The translations under genes were made by a program, and so were the position numbers. The notes under the pieces are model-generated. The model worked only from the letters and a program-made list of their open reading frames with translations. It did not search any database and was not told the DNA's origin. DNA of 64,000 nucleotides from Bimastos eiseni (lineage: Eukaryota > Annelida > Clitellata > Crassiclitellata > Lumbricidae), in NCBI GenBank assembly GCA_959347315.1, contig OY365822.1:5828008-5892007 (forward strand). The letters are read 5' to 3'. Of this stretch, positions 45,323 through 56,687 are shown in pieces; position 1 is the first letter of the stretch, and each line of letters begins with the position of its first letter.

Positions 45323-47533
45323 TGCACTTCTAATGCATTGCACTGCAGAATTACTGCATTTGAAATTGCCTACTTTCCAAGTTCAGAAGTGATCATACGA
45401 TAGACTGTCTATATCGCTGCACACATGTGAGTGCAGTACTTCCTCAAGCCCTCAACATAGACTATACCTAGTAACCGCTTATGGGAAGACTAGAACTCGT
45501 ACCCTACGCGTTATTGGACCAGCTCTCAACTCAGTCTTCTACCGTGCTCCACGTGTAAAAAATTCTGTGAGACCTGCGATTTCAGAACATAAGAGAAATT
45601 GAGATGTTTTGTCAGTATTGAGAGTCTGACGCTGTTTAATAGGTATTTAACATGACTTTTGTAAATAATCTTAGCAAATTTTATGTGCAATTGATCCAAA
45701 CAAAGTCCACCTAATTGCGACTTTTATTCAAGCCAGAAATTATGCTACTCTGCTTCGAAAGAAACTAATTTGAGATCCTTTTTGTGTGCACTAGCCTAAA
45801 TGACGTTTTTATATAAAATACGGTTATCATGGGTGTGTGAAATTGTACCCTATGAATGTCTTTATTTAAGAAATCCGTTGGACCTATTAATTAATAGAGC
45901 AGTGTCCATCAGATTGTATTGACAGATTTAATTTGTTTTGCTTGTAGAATTATCATGAGAATATTATAATCGAGCATGATAATTCTTATGAAATTGCTTT
46001 TCATTAGATTATTCTTGTTATTTTTAGTTTTCACTAAGTTGCTGCTCTCCGTATAAAGTTTCATTGTGCAATATATTATCTCCAACTACAAAGCGCGATT
46101 ACACAGCGCTTGAATACGACTGCAGGCGAACAGGCGCTCCGATGGCGGAGACCTTATAAGAGGGTACAGCTGGAACAGTTCTACCAAAATTTGAAGGGAG
46201 GATGGAGTGTCTTACATTCCCCATATTTCAGATGATTGAATGTCAGCTTGATGATGTTTTATACCTGCATGACTGCATCTGGATTCGTGGTGCGCCTGTT
46301 GTTTCATTTGTCAAGTAGGGGTCTTCACTGAGTGACTTATCAATGTGAGATACAAGACACAGGCTGAGGGAAGGACCAGGTAGTGTTCCAGAGATCATGG
46401 CCTCACACGGCGGTCTAGATGTTTCGCATAGTCTGGTGTAGACCCACACTGTGTGGCTGTGTATCGGCTATCCGGTACCTTTCGCACCAGTGATGCTTTA
46501 TAATATATATATATATATTCATATATTGCATAGGCCTACGTCATGCAATCACACGTATACCTAGTCAGCCTTCAGACAATAACACAAAGTTGCCCATCTC
46601 AGCCACCACAGTATCGTCTGCTCTCATCTATACTCACTTAGTTGTTATGACTTTATGACAGATTTATCCTAATTGACAGCCTTTCTCATTTTATTGCATA
46701 TAGCGTTTTGGTTATTTGAATGATTTAGTAGTCTTGCTGCAGCATTGTTTTTTTTATGGGAAATGAGGCGAGCAATGGTAGCAGCAAACGCTTAAATTTA
46801 AAAACTATTTCAACTTTTAAGTTGACCTATATTAAATTAAACTGTAATGAGTAAATTTAAATCTGATGTGGTGTGCTGTAGAATATGTACTCGTTTTGTT
46901 GCGGTATCCTATCCGAAGGGCGAAAATGAAAAGGGTGACAATGGAAAGGGTGGCCTTTTTATTGTCGCCTTTTAAACGTGCGCCCTTTTGATTGTCGCTC
47001 TTTTGATTATGTGCTTTTTTGAACGTTCGCCCTTATGATTTTCGCCCTTCTTATTGCGCCCTTTTTATTATCGCCCTTTTGATAGTAAACCTCGACTTTG
47101 TTGCAACCCATTGCTTTGTAAGAAATTAATAATTATCGAAGATATACTTTACAATACATTGCAATATCACAGAACTTTCACATCGACATTAGGCCATACA
47201 GCAGTTCACGTCGCTTTCTATAATCTATTATTATGCCCTGGTGAGACATTGTATGATGGGAGCTTACTACTACACGTTTTGATGCATCAATGCATTTTAT
47301 CACTGCCACCTCATGAACTAGAATATCCTACAATATCCTACATGTGTTGTGTATACGGCCTGTAGGTCGAATTATTTATTTTAGCTAAAGGGGACATCCA
47401 CCCTACTACAAGCGCATGCGCAGACTTCAAACTTCTAAATTGCCCCTCGAAAACAAGCGCTGACCTCCAGCTTAGGATATTCGTGAAAACAACAGCAACA
47501 GTTAGATGGACCCACTGTATTGTGAAATTTGAA
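45323..47533. other. 3' flank of gene 4, no gene seen
   Basis: Looks identical to 30305-32515, including the TA repeat (46502-46518) and the degenerate minisatellite at 46923-47090. Confidence 0.4.
46923..47090. repeat. Degenerate TTTTGATTGTCGCCC minisatellite, copy B
   Basis: Duplicate of 31905-32072. Confidence 0.7.
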
Positions 47534-47734
47534 ATTTTGATATCGCCCTTCTTCCAACATTTTTTGCTCAGAAGTGAACGCGCCTCGACAACGTAATTGC
47601 AGTTGTACTGCAGAGCAATTATGTGCGAAGGACTTGTTCAAGGTCCCAAACCAGTGACTCCTCGAGCGAGGGTCGAGTCCGCTCACTCAGCGCACACTGG
47701 GCTGGCCGCTCTAACCGATCGGCTATCGTGCCAC
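47534..47734 (-). mobile_element. tRNA-derived SINE (copy B)
   Basis: Duplicate of the SINE at 32516-32716; no differences seen. Confidence 0.75.
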
Positions 47735-48082
47735 ATGTGTAATATGACAAGACTCAACATAATAATAGGGATGAATTCTAGATATTCAAGCGAAGGGTTG
47801 AGACTGTTTGTATGCCAATTGGTTTGCTTATTATGCAAACGCATGACGACAACGCTTCGCCTGTGTGTCACTACAGGCCTAATAGCTGCCGCTATCCACC
47901 TCAGCCGCGCAAGACATAATAGCCCACGAAATCTGGCTCAAAAACAGCGACAACACGTGCAAAATTGCTTCAGAGGCTTTCTAAACGGTTTTCTACACAG
48001 AAATCATTTCGGAATTTTTACATAGTGAAAATCCCACAAAATTGGTTCATGGGGTCTCCCACCATATTATTTTATTATGCAG

Positions 48083-48340
48083 TTGTAAATATCAAGTAAT
48101 TGATTCAGTCAAAGGTCGTTGGTAAGGACGCTTTTATCTGAAGATTTTGACTCACAGGTAGCGAAACCTTCTACGTCAGACGACAATCACGAACAGGTGA
48201 GTTAGTTTAGAACAGTTACAAATGGTTAGAATTTCGCAGCTATTTGAGTCGGTCGTTACTTTGCATATCGATTGTGAATGTTGTAAGTATACCTGACGTA
48301 CATCTAGCAACGCAAGCTTAACTAAACATCTGCAAGAGGA
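48083..48340 (+). repeat. R1 dispersed repeat, copy 4
   Basis: Nearly identical to 34160-34415. It begins at the right boundary of copy B and is followed by a block (48339-49080) that in the copy A region precedes R1. Confidence 0.75.
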
Positions 48341-49080
48341 TACCAATTTGCTTAGGCAGCCGACAGCATTTCGACGCGACTGAAGGAATGTCGATACGAC
48401 TGAAGGCCATTTCGCCCTCTCCGTGTTGACAATATTAATTTCCATGTAACCAAGAGATAATTCTGTGTGTTCAACGCAAAGATGTCATACTTATTACACC
48501 ACACAGGACACGCCATAGCATGCGAGACTGCATGCAGTTGGTAGACACTAATTTTACAGTTTCGGATTGTGTCGTAAACGATCCTTAGTTTCAGCCCAAA
48601 ACGCAACTGAAATGAGAATGCCAATACCAGTTTCGGGTCGAAAACGAAAATGAGCTAAAACTGACAAAATTTGCAATTTGTCTGCCGAAAATGAAAACTT
48701 TTACGAAATTCGATGTGTCCCTAATCGGCAAGGGCTGCATTTGAGAAGACCTAATAGTCAAAGACTAACATGATACAATGTCATGTCATGGTCAAAATAT
48801 TAAAATAATGGGGGAAATGGGCCAAGTATTTGTCTATTATTGTGATAATCTGTTGTGGCAATTCTCTTGTGGGTTCTACTTTTGACTTTGACACGACACT
48901 GGGTTGACCAAAGTCACTTTAAGGTCAAATTCATGCAGAATATGTAGTATTAAATAGATTAACCACAATAGTCACTTTGTTTTGCGCGATGAGTTAGTTA
49001 ATGGTGTCTAAGTTGCCAAATGCAAATATAAAGTGTCCGACCATATGCTGATTTAGCGCTATAAAAGTGTAATCGAGATA
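48339..49080 (+). repeat. Duplicate of 33397-34140
   Basis: From ATACCAATTTGCTTAGGCAG through GTGTAATCGAGATATAT this matches the intergenic block right of copy A with a few percent differences. The order relative to R1 is changed. Confidence 0.8.
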
Positions 49081-49099
49081 TATTTAATTATGCAGTTGC

Positions 49100-49380
49100 A
49101 AATATCAAGTAATTGATTCAGTCAAAGGTCGTGGATAAGGACGCTTTTATCTGAAGACTTTGACTCACAGGTAGCGAAACCTTCTACGTCAGACAACGAT
49201 CACGAACAGGTGAATTAGCATAAAACAGCAACTAATGTTTTAGAACTTCGCAGTTATTTGATTTGGTCAATACCTTGTTCATCGCCTGTAAAGGATGTAA
49301 GTATGCCTGATGTACATTTAGCAACGAAAACCAAACATATGCAAGAGGATGTAGAGGAACGTTGGTGTTCGTCACCTTGC
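49100..49380 (+). repeat. R1 dispersed repeat, copy 5
   Basis: A more diverged copy: GTCAAAGGTCGTGGATAAGG, TTTATCTGAAGACTTTGAC, TCTACGTCAGACAAC and GCAAGAGGATGTAGAGGAAC. Confidence 0.7.
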
Positions 49381-49484
49381 CACCTTGTGCCGTCAGTTCT
49401 TAGAACTCTATAGCCACTGTCATGATAAACCTTCTCGAACGTCCTGGATTCCTCTCCACCTTCTATTTTAGAAGATTCTTTCTT

Positions 49485-50285
49485 CGGTCCAACACTCCAG
49501 CTTGCATTTAAGTAGAAGATGAACGAAAATAATTCGACTTAAATTCAAGCCGGACCGATGAAAAGAGATCTTAGTTGAAAGCTGGATTGATGAAAAGAAT
49601 TCTACTAAATGCAAGCTGGAGTGTTGGACCGAAGAAATAATCGTATAAAATAGAAGGTGGAGAGACGAGAGGTAAATCCGCCTAAAAATGATGCTTAAAT
49701 AAAGCGAGATCGATGCAAGCTGGACCGATGAAAATAGATCTTCTTAAACAGAAGCTGGATTGATGATAGTCAATGGGGCTTAGATGAAAGTGGAATCAAT
49801 GAAAGTTATTGTACCGGACAGTTCGGCACAAACAATCATTTCATCAATCCAGCCTCCATTTAAACAAATCTATTTTCATCACATCCAGCTTCTAATAAGG
49901 CATGCATATTTTAATTACATCCAACTTCTACTTTATCTTTATGCTTTCATAACCCATGACTCGTTAGAACAACTTTCTACTTTAGCAAACAAAGAATTAG
50001 CATATGTCAATAACTGGTTAAAGGTTAATCTGCTCTTCAGTTTACGAAGAACTTTTTCTTCGTTCCAGCTTGCATTTGAGTATAATTCTTCTCATTATTC
50101 CAGCTTCCTTTTGTCGACGAATTCTTTAAATAAACTAGCTTCCGTTTGATCATAATTTTATTACGCTTAATAATAGCGCCGATGTTTTTATCAATACAGC
50201 TTTCATTTAAGCGGACTCCTTTTCATCAATCCAGCTTTCATTTCAGCACAATTACTTGCATCAATTTGAGGACAAATTATTATCA
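49485..50285. mobile_element. Foldback-type element, copy 3
   Basis: The left arm (49490-49800) is built from GCTGGATTGATGAAAAGA- and GCAAGCTGGACCGATGAAAA-type units. The right arm (49835-50260) is built from the inverse, such as CATCAATCCAGC and TCCATTTAAACAAAT. It is the largest of the three copies. A 121-codon plus frame inside (49784-50149) is a product of the repeat units and is not called as a gene. Confidence 0.65.
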
Positions 50286-50410
50286 TCGATGCAACCAGCT
50301 TGAGAGCGCAGGCCATGTGCATATTAATTTTGTGTGCCGTAAGCCTTTAAGATAAAATTAAACTGCGATCTACATGCTCACATCTAGATCGAGTAGAGGG
50401 AGCAAGAAGC

Positions 50411-50935
50411 CGAGGGAGAGAAACAACCTGGATGGACGATATTAGAGAAGATCTGAGGACGGTAAACGTGAATATGAGAGAGACGGTAGAAATGGCTAGA
50501 GATAGAACTGTATGGAGACGTTTCGTTGAGGCCTCATCGTCGGCTCAAGTCTGACGGAGGAGAGAAAATGAAAATGAAATGGAATGAATATGCACGCATA
50601 TTATACATCGTATTAAAATAATTAATAATAGCTTAAAGCTGTTAGTATGATGCGCCATCCCATTAATATCTGTATTTGGTAAGTGATGATACGGGGTGAA
50701 ATGTCAGGACACCGGTTTGTTGATAGTGTCTCGTGGTGAACTGTAAATGACAACTGCCGAAATGCTTGTTATTACATGAGTGGCTCTGCTAACGGGACTT
50801 AGGTCCTATTTGGGTTTTATCCTCCCTGTTGTGCCCTGCTAAAGCTTTTTACTGTTTACTGTTTCTGTTCCTTGTTACTCTTATTGGGTCCAATAAAAAG
50901 ACGTTGTATTGTTGTTTGTATTGTTGTTAAACGTG
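50411..50935 (+). mobile_element. LINE 3' end (RT C-terminal tail plus 3' UTR)
   Basis: The frame 50411-50554 reads RGRETTWMDDIREDL..., ending DRTVWRRFVEAS before a stop. This is the GRP--RW-D-IREDL ... A-DR--WR signature found at the end of many LINE ORF2 proteins. The following non-coding part ends around CAATAAAAAGACGTTG and a TTGTTG repeat, as expected for a 3' tail. It belongs to a different LINE group from 10695-10925. Confidence 0.7.
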
Positions 50936-51184
50936 ATAGGACGATTTCGTTGAGAATGTGCTGTGGGTTAGCTATTATCGAGTTGACGTCGCTAGAACGG
51001 AATTACTATTATTATAACTCTATTATCGCATAATGATTAATGAGGCGTTTCCTTAAAGCAAATAAATGTTTGTTACGTCAATTTTCAACGTCATTTACAC
51101 CTTTGTGACCATTCCAGAATGTTCCATATCGCGACGTCGTTTCGCGTTAGGAAATTTATGTATCATCAATTTATTATTTGTTTA

Positions 51185-51275
51185 TGACCTAGTCGCACGT
51201 AGGCCTTCTGCATCGCGTCGATACCAGTCGATGGTGAAAACCCGAGAAGTATTTCGAAGTCGAAAGCACTCAATT
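51185..51275 (-). pseudogene. DEG/ENaC exon 2 relic
   Basis: The plus-strand blocks CCTAGTCGCACGTA, ATACCAGTCGATGGTGAAAA, CCCGAGAAGTAT and TTCGAAGTCGAAA match channel exon 2 at about 54838-54915 with scattered substitutions and small indels. The fragment lies 3 kb downstream of the intact exon and is frame-broken. Confidence 0.65.
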
Positions 51276-52797
51276 AATTACACGTAAGCTGTAAAAAAGT
51301 TTTTTTTTATCGTAGACAGTCATAGATATCCAGACATTCAAAGGAAATCTGGAGCGTATTCATAGAGTTTAAGAAAGTGTAAATGTCGGTAAATAAAAAG
51401 TAGATGCATGAATTTGTGGGCGTATTGTGTTATGCGGTCAATAGGACGGGTTACAGAGCGTAGAGCGTGGTATAGGCTGCTCAGTAGAGGCCAACATTGC
51501 GAGAGCAGCAATAGTACTGCAGTGTAGAGTCTGGTGGCAATATAGTAAAAGCCACAAGAAATGAGACTGTGCGAGAAGACTAATGCATTACCCAGCTGGC
51601 CTAAAGGATACCCTGTTTGCATTCCAGGATGTCTCTACGCAAATATTTTTAGAGTTCGGCTCCTTCTGTTATGTTTTGAGCGATTGTTTTGCGATGTGAA
51701 GTCGTTCACTTGATCAAGATAGACAGAATGGCCTACCTTGTGTCGGTTAGAATATTAGTCTATACAATTAGTGACAATTATTATATCAAAGAAAATGTCC
51801 TGAAATTGCTTTGTAAAAATGTCGTTGGTAAGAACTCAGTCGGTTGAAAGCATTGATTCACAGGTAGAGATGCAAGTTTTATAACAATTCTGCTTGCCCC
51901 CCCCCCATTAGCTTAACCCAATCATTCATCCCCTAAAGGGATGGCATTATAGGCCTACTAAGTAACAAATTATGTTTGGCACAAAATATTAGTAATAATG
52001 AGAGTCTTCGTTCATACTGAGTTTTATTTCCGATTCTGGTTTGAAACGGATGATATAAAACAACAATTTCTATTATCTATTTTTGGCAGTTAAGCTGAGA
52101 GTTTATGCGTATTACTTATTCTGAAAGCAAAGAAATTTCTGTGAAGATTACTTCAATTTCAGTATCAAATCCACCCTTGTGAACATTCGAGAATTTTTCA
52201 TTTCGCGAAGTCGTTTCCCGTTAAAAAATTTATGACCGCAGGAGTCTCAAGGGAACAGTTTTTTTGCCAGGATATCAACACTTGTACTGCATCGGACTTG
52301 GCTCTAAGCCGATTTATATCATGCCCCAACATTCAGTTATGTACAATGTTTCGTTTTGGATTCCCGCATCAGTAGGGCAACATTTGAATTCCTTATTTGA
52401 AGTTCTTTCATCATCCTAAGCACACACGCTAATAAGAAGTCTAAGCATAAAGACATGGGTAGGCAATTGTTGAATATTAACACGTTCGTACGAAGATCAT
52501 AAACTCCCGTGTTCGATACCCGCAAGCCCAAAAAGCCCAATTTGGTCATCCGCTACCTCAGAGCGTCAGGAAAAATAATGAGTAGTCGGACAGATGGGAG
52601 CAATTAGGCTGCCATTCGGTTAATGTCAACTCCTGTAAACCTTCTTATCTTGCATTACTACTATTTCATGTAGCCTAATCTGCCTGCGTAGTTGTCCATT
52701 CGAATATCGTAAACAAATATTATCATTGTTGGACCCTATTACAATTATTTTTATAATCATTATTATAATTACTCTCAATAACCATTTATTGTTATTA
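51276..52797. other. Intergenic DNA between a channel relic and the trinucleotide array
   Basis: No gene seen. 52186-52240 (TTTCATTTCGCGAAGTCGTTTC) matches 51121-51165, and 52255-52395 matches 22140-22300, so this stretch is itself part of the duplicated channel neighbourhood. A C run is at 51897-51907. Confidence 0.4.
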
Positions 52798-53400
52798 GCA
52801 GTAGTAGTAGGAGTAGTAGTAGTAATAGTAGGGGAAGTAGGTGGAGTCTCAGTAGTAGTAGTAGAGGAAGGGGAAGTAGTAGTAGTAGTAGTGGGAAGTA
52901 GTAGTAGCAGTATTACTATTATCATTATTATTGTTTTTATTATTATTGTTAGTCGCAGTAGTAGTAGTAGAGGAAGGGGAAGTAGTAGTAGTAGTAGTGG
53001 GAAGTAGTAGTAGCAGTATTACTATTATCATTATTATTGTTTTTATTATTATTGTTAGTCGCAGTAGTAGTAGTAGAGGAAGGGGAAGTAGTAGTAGTAG
53101 TAGTAGTGGGAAGTAGTAGTAGCAGTATTACTATTATCATTATTATTGTTTTTATTATTATTGTTAGTCGCAGTAGTAGTAGTAGAGGAAGGGGAAGTAG
53201 TAGTAGTAGTAGTAGTGGGAAGTAGTAGTAGCAGTATTACTATTATCATTATTATTGTTTTTATTATTATTGTTTGTCGCAGTAGTAGTAGTAGAGGAAG
53301 GGGAAGTAGTAGTAGTAGTAGTGGGAAGTAGTAGTAGCAGTATTAGTAGGAGTAGTGTTCCAATAATATCATTATTATTGTTTTTATTATTATTGTTGTT
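52798..53400. repeat. Higher-order array of about 106-109 bp built from AGT and ATT microsatellites
   Basis: Each unit contains an AGT run, GAGGAAGGGGAAGT, another AGT run with GTGGGAAGT, then an ATTATT run. The start of the ATT part repeats at 52931, 53037, 53146 and 53255, with steps of 106, 109 and 109 bp. All frames across it are artefacts. Confidence 0.9.
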
Positions 53401-54140
53401 GTTGCTGCTGCTGCTGTTAGAACCGAGGATCTCATTCTACCTCACTTCCAGATTTTACTTCTACATACCAATCAGAACATGTAATCCAAGGAGCTAAGTG
53501 AAATGGATTTAATCTCACCACATTCTTCCTATACTAATTTATTGTCTTAACTTTGAGATGATTTGTCTATTCTATAAATCATATAAATCACCAAGTCGAA
53601 TTTTAATTCACTAAGTTTCTGCAGATGTAAGAAGTGAAACGCACGAAGAGACTACATCCAAACATCAATATATACAATGATATTTAAAAATCTACCCAGA
53701 CATTAGTTCAAACATTTAATTGCTCATACACCCATTAATTAATTCAGCCACACATTCATTGTTTATTCCTCCATTCATTAACCCATTCATCTACCAATCA
53801 CTCAATTAATGCATCCACAAATTCATTTTGTCCATTCATACATTATTAAATATAGTCAATCAACGATCGTTCATCAATTAATCCATTCAACTGCTCATCA
53901 ATAATATTCTTCTTTCCTTTATTCATTCATTCGTTTATCCACCTTCCATCTACGCCTGGATACCCTGCACAGTACACGATCCCTGTTGAACACAATTTTT
54001 AACTCTTAATGAACTGGTTTGACATAGATTTAGTGTCTGTTCATACAGAAAAACTTCTCTGTCGTACTCACTAACCGTTGCGTCTAATCCGATAGTGGGC
54101 CTACTCTAAGCGCCAATCGGAAATCTTTATCTGACGCTGA
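53401..54140. other. 3' flank of the channel gene
   Basis: ATTC-rich sequence homologous to 8020-9110. On the minus strand an AATAAA hexamer lies at 53923-53918, about 220 bases past the channel stop codon, and is a possible poly(A) signal. Confidence 0.4.
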
Positions 54141-55478
54141 TCAGTTCAACTCGTATCGTTCTCGTCTGAGTTTCTTGATCCATCGCAGCAGCAGATGAGT
54201 TGTCAGCTCAAATACCTCTCCCCACGTCAGGACGCTCATTCCGATCCAGAGTCCAAAGGTTCCTCCGATGTCCGAGAACAAATTGAAGAACGTGTAGCTT
54301 CCCTTCTGAACCGTTTCCTCGATGATCAACGACTTTAGGTAGACATTCAGACGAATGAAATTCTTCCGAACGAGGCCTTGATGAACTATCTCTGAGAAAT
54401 TGAAGCCCTTCAAGTTCTGATAAGCTTTCAGCTGGTCACGATTCTTGTTCTTGAGGACGTACTTCCTGAAGAACTCCTCCTGCGAGAAATCGATCGGCCA
54501 GTAGGCGTAGGATAGATCCGTCCGATAGGTGGACTCGGAGCAGGGAGCGTCGCAGGTACAACGCGATCTCAGGGCCTCGTCGTTAGCAAATTCATCCATG
54601 CGATCCGCTTCGCAGTCGGACTTCTTGAAGACGTGCACTGGATCCGTTTCGTTGAAGTATCCACAGTAAGACTTTCCGTTCACGTTCAGTGGAACTGGGA
54701 GCAGAGAGGACAGACATCCGCAGCTGGAGTAAATGTACTCCTGCTGACAGGTCATGAGACACGCGTGGGCCGAGTAGACGAATTGACCCATCCCCTTTGC
54801 TGGGGGTTCCTCTGCCCGGCACTTGCCATACGGAGGACCAAGTCGCACGTACTGCAACACGTTGATGCCAGTCGATGATGAAAACCCGGGAGGTATATCG
54901 AAGCCGAAATCAATGGGGCTTGGTCTCGTGTCCGGAGCATGTATGGTCACTCTGACCCCCGCAGAATTCCCCACATTTAGGTACGTATAGTAGGGACCGT
55001 CGTACCTCATATCCCCGTTGTCGCTTTCCAGGTAAAGCACAAGGGACAGCCCGGCCTCTGGTCCCGTCGCTCGTGCCATCAATTTTTCCACCTCCATATT
55101 TCCACCGTTGAAGGTGTAGCAGTTGAAAAAGGAGGGGCTCTGAAAATAACTGAAATTCACAGAACCGCACACTTCCTTCCCGAATGTGCAACCGAGGATG
55201 AAGTCCGACGGTTGGTGACCAACGATGCGTGACTCGTCTCCAATGTTCTCGAAGAAACCTCTTGGTCCTCTCATCCGGTCGTACCAGATCTCATAGGTGT
55301 GAGTGTCGTTCGCTTGGGATTCCAACTCGCGGAAGAAGTACTTGGTGGTGTTATTCCAGCGGTAGAATTCGGTGGATGAGTTAAGCAGAAGAGAATTGGC
55401 TGTGGACATCGAAATTGGTTGTAGGTTGCAGATAGTAATGGACGGAAACTCAATGTAAGCCACCTCAACCTCCGTGAC
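54141..55478 (-). CDS. DEG/ENaC-family sodium channel, exon 2 (extracellular domain and TM2)
   Basis: The minus-strand open exon starts after an AG acceptor (55480-55479) and ends at the stop at 54141: 445 residues, phase 0. It opens with VTEVEV and FPSITICN, the conserved post-TM1 motif. A cysteine-rich extracellular domain follows (CLMTCQQEYIYSSCGC, CTCDAPCSES). Near the end comes FSDIGGTFGLWIGMSVLTW, the TM2 region with a G-x-S selectivity filter (GMS, about residues 630-632 of the spliced protein). The short basic C-tail ends RRERYELN. The product should be a trimeric plasma-membrane cation channel of the amiloride-sensitive type; acid, peptide or mechanical gating cannot be told from sequence. 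A codon-level start at GTG 55463 is only an ORF artefact, because exon 1 lies at 59373-60023. Confidence 0.93.
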   Translation of the reverse strand, partial: VTEVEVAYIEFPSITICNLQPISMSTANSLLLNSSTEFYRWNNTTKYFFRELESQANDTHTYEIWYDRMRGPRGFFENIGDESRIVGHQPSDFILGCTFGKEVCGSVNFSYFQSPSFFNCYTFNGGNMEVEKLMARATGPEAGLSLVLYLESDNGDMRYDGPYYTYLNVGNSAGVRVTIHAPDTRPSPIDFGFDIPPGFSSSTGINVLQYVRLGPPYGKCRAEEPPAKGMGQFVYSAHACLMTCQQEYIYSSCGCLSSLLPVPLNVNGKSYCGYFNETDPVHVFKKSDCEADRMDEFANDEALRSRCTCDAPCSESTYRTDLSYAYWPIDFSQEEFFRKYVLKNKNRDQLKAYQNLKGFNFSEIVHQGLVRKNFIRLNVYLKSLIIEETVQKGSYTFFNLFSDIGGTFGLWIGMSVLTWGEVFELTTHLLLRWIKKLRRERYELN

Positions 55479-55949
55479 CTATATATACGCAAATACCAGT
55501 GACCTCGAGTAATACATTAAATGACACGATAATAAATATGATATCAAAATATATCACAGAAAACTCTATCAGTGTCTCTGGGATGGGAGTCCTATGCATG
55601 TTAGCTCATCCTTGAGTCAACTGGCCGGTTGCGGCATATATCATACTCCAGGGACATTGGTTCATTGGCTGATACATCCCCTTATTTTTTTTAGAAATTT
55701 AAACAAGAGATTTTTCTTAGGTTATCAGAACCTATCTTCACTGTATGCTCTTAGATGATGGTCTTAATTTAGTTATCATCGCATTCAACGCGGACATGGG
55801 CACAAAAGTGTGTAGGGCCTACCAATAATGTTACACGCATAAATTTCCTTGCGCATAACATCAACAAACAATTAGAGCGAATAGTGGTTCTGACTGTTAA
55901 ATATCGTAGTTGATTAATGATTGATGTAACTAGAAACCCGGTTGGTGGA

Positions 55950-56372
55950 ATCTCGTGTTCCTTTGGGTTATCAGCCGACTTCCTGTTTCACTCTGTTTCA
56001 GTTTGTAACCATTTGGGTTGTTGCAACTCAGTGCAGACTCAGACTTTCCGTAAACGTCCTGTTGCCGCTAGAAGACGTGCTGGGTCGTCTTCCTGTCCCT
56101 TTGTCTCGGACCTCTGTGGTGCAGTATCGTGTTTATAGGCTGTGGGCCCAACCGCTTGGAATGGCCTCTCATTGAATCTTTGAGTGCAACCGTGCTTAGG
56201 AGTATTGAATCCTATTGAATCTTTGAGTGTAAACATACTGTGGCTCTTGCCTGTGAACTCTCTAACCCCTTTCAATTCTACTCTTAAATCTGTCTTCTTT
56301 TTGTTAGACTGGGAACCCCTCTGTTTGGATTTTTAATAGGCGCTATATCAAGTCATCATTGATTGATTGATG
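55950..56372 (+). mobile_element. CR1/L2-like LINE 3' end
   Basis: A frame near 56137-56170 reads AVGPTAWNGLSLNL, and near 56260-56310 NSTLKSVFF. These correspond to the GP-WN-LP and FK-LKT stretches at the end of LINE ORF2. It ends GGCGCTATATCAAGTC followed by ATTGATTGATTG, the same tail as at 10925 and 35705. Confidence 0.6.
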
Positions 56373-56379
56373 GAAACAG

Positions 56380-56545
56380 ATGCGCACGGCGCTGCGCTGC
56401 AACACGTGTGTCTGAAAGTCGTCGCTCGTCACGTCACGTTCATAGGTCGAGAAGACTCTCTCCATAGCAACGGACCGAGATTTATCACGCGACGTCATAA
56501 CACTTGTTTCTTTGACGTGTTTGTATCGGTCGCGTCAGGCGTGGG
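56380..56545 (+). promoter_or_regulatory. CpG-rich promoter-like block with X-box and CRE-like sites
   Basis: Unusually CpG-dense for this window. It contains an E-box CACGTG (56403-56408), a CGTCACGTCACG pair (56427-56438), an RFX X-box-like CCATAGCAAC (56462-56471) and a CRE-like GACGTCAT (56491-56498). A short ORF follows at 56565. Whether it drives anything is unknown; it sits inside the channel intron on the opposite strand. Confidence 0.35.
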
Positions 56546-56564
56546 AACGATTATTAGATAAATA

Positions 56565-56687
56565 ATGGGCGATAAAGATGAGGCTCTCGTGGAATTGTTC
56601 CAAGTGCTATCAAGCAACGCTGGGACTAACACTGGTCGAAGGCACTTCGTTGTAGTGCCTGACGACAGCAAATACTATTTCCGGTAA
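56565..56687 (+). CDS. Candidate 40-residue ORF or first exon, unknown function
   Basis: An ATG 20 bases after the CpG-rich block opens MGDKDEALVELF..., ending VVVPDDSKYYFR before a TAA. The composition looks like ordinary protein and not repeat. The stop lies within CCGGTAATT, so a splice donor (CCG then GTAATT) could end an exon here instead. I see no downstream exon. This is weak evidence and could be chance. Confidence 0.3.
   Translation: MGDKDEALVELFQVLSSNAGTNTGRRHFVVVPDDSKYYFR

Larger units (their letters stand above)
35959..48063 (+). repeat. Segmental duplication, copy B
   Basis: Direct duplicate of 22678-33045, carrying gene 4 and an extra 1.87-kb block at 37432-39296. The right edge (GGGTCTCCCACCA) runs into an R1-type repeat at 48064. 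Because much of it is identical to copy A, false duplication of haplotypes in the assembly must be kept in mind. Confidence 0.9.

Noticed and set aside
49784..50149. A 121-codon plus frame
   Set aside because: Lies wholly within the foldback element and is built from its repeat units.
52626..53497. Several open frames rich in V, I, S or T
   Set aside because: Trinucleotide microsatellites read in different frames.
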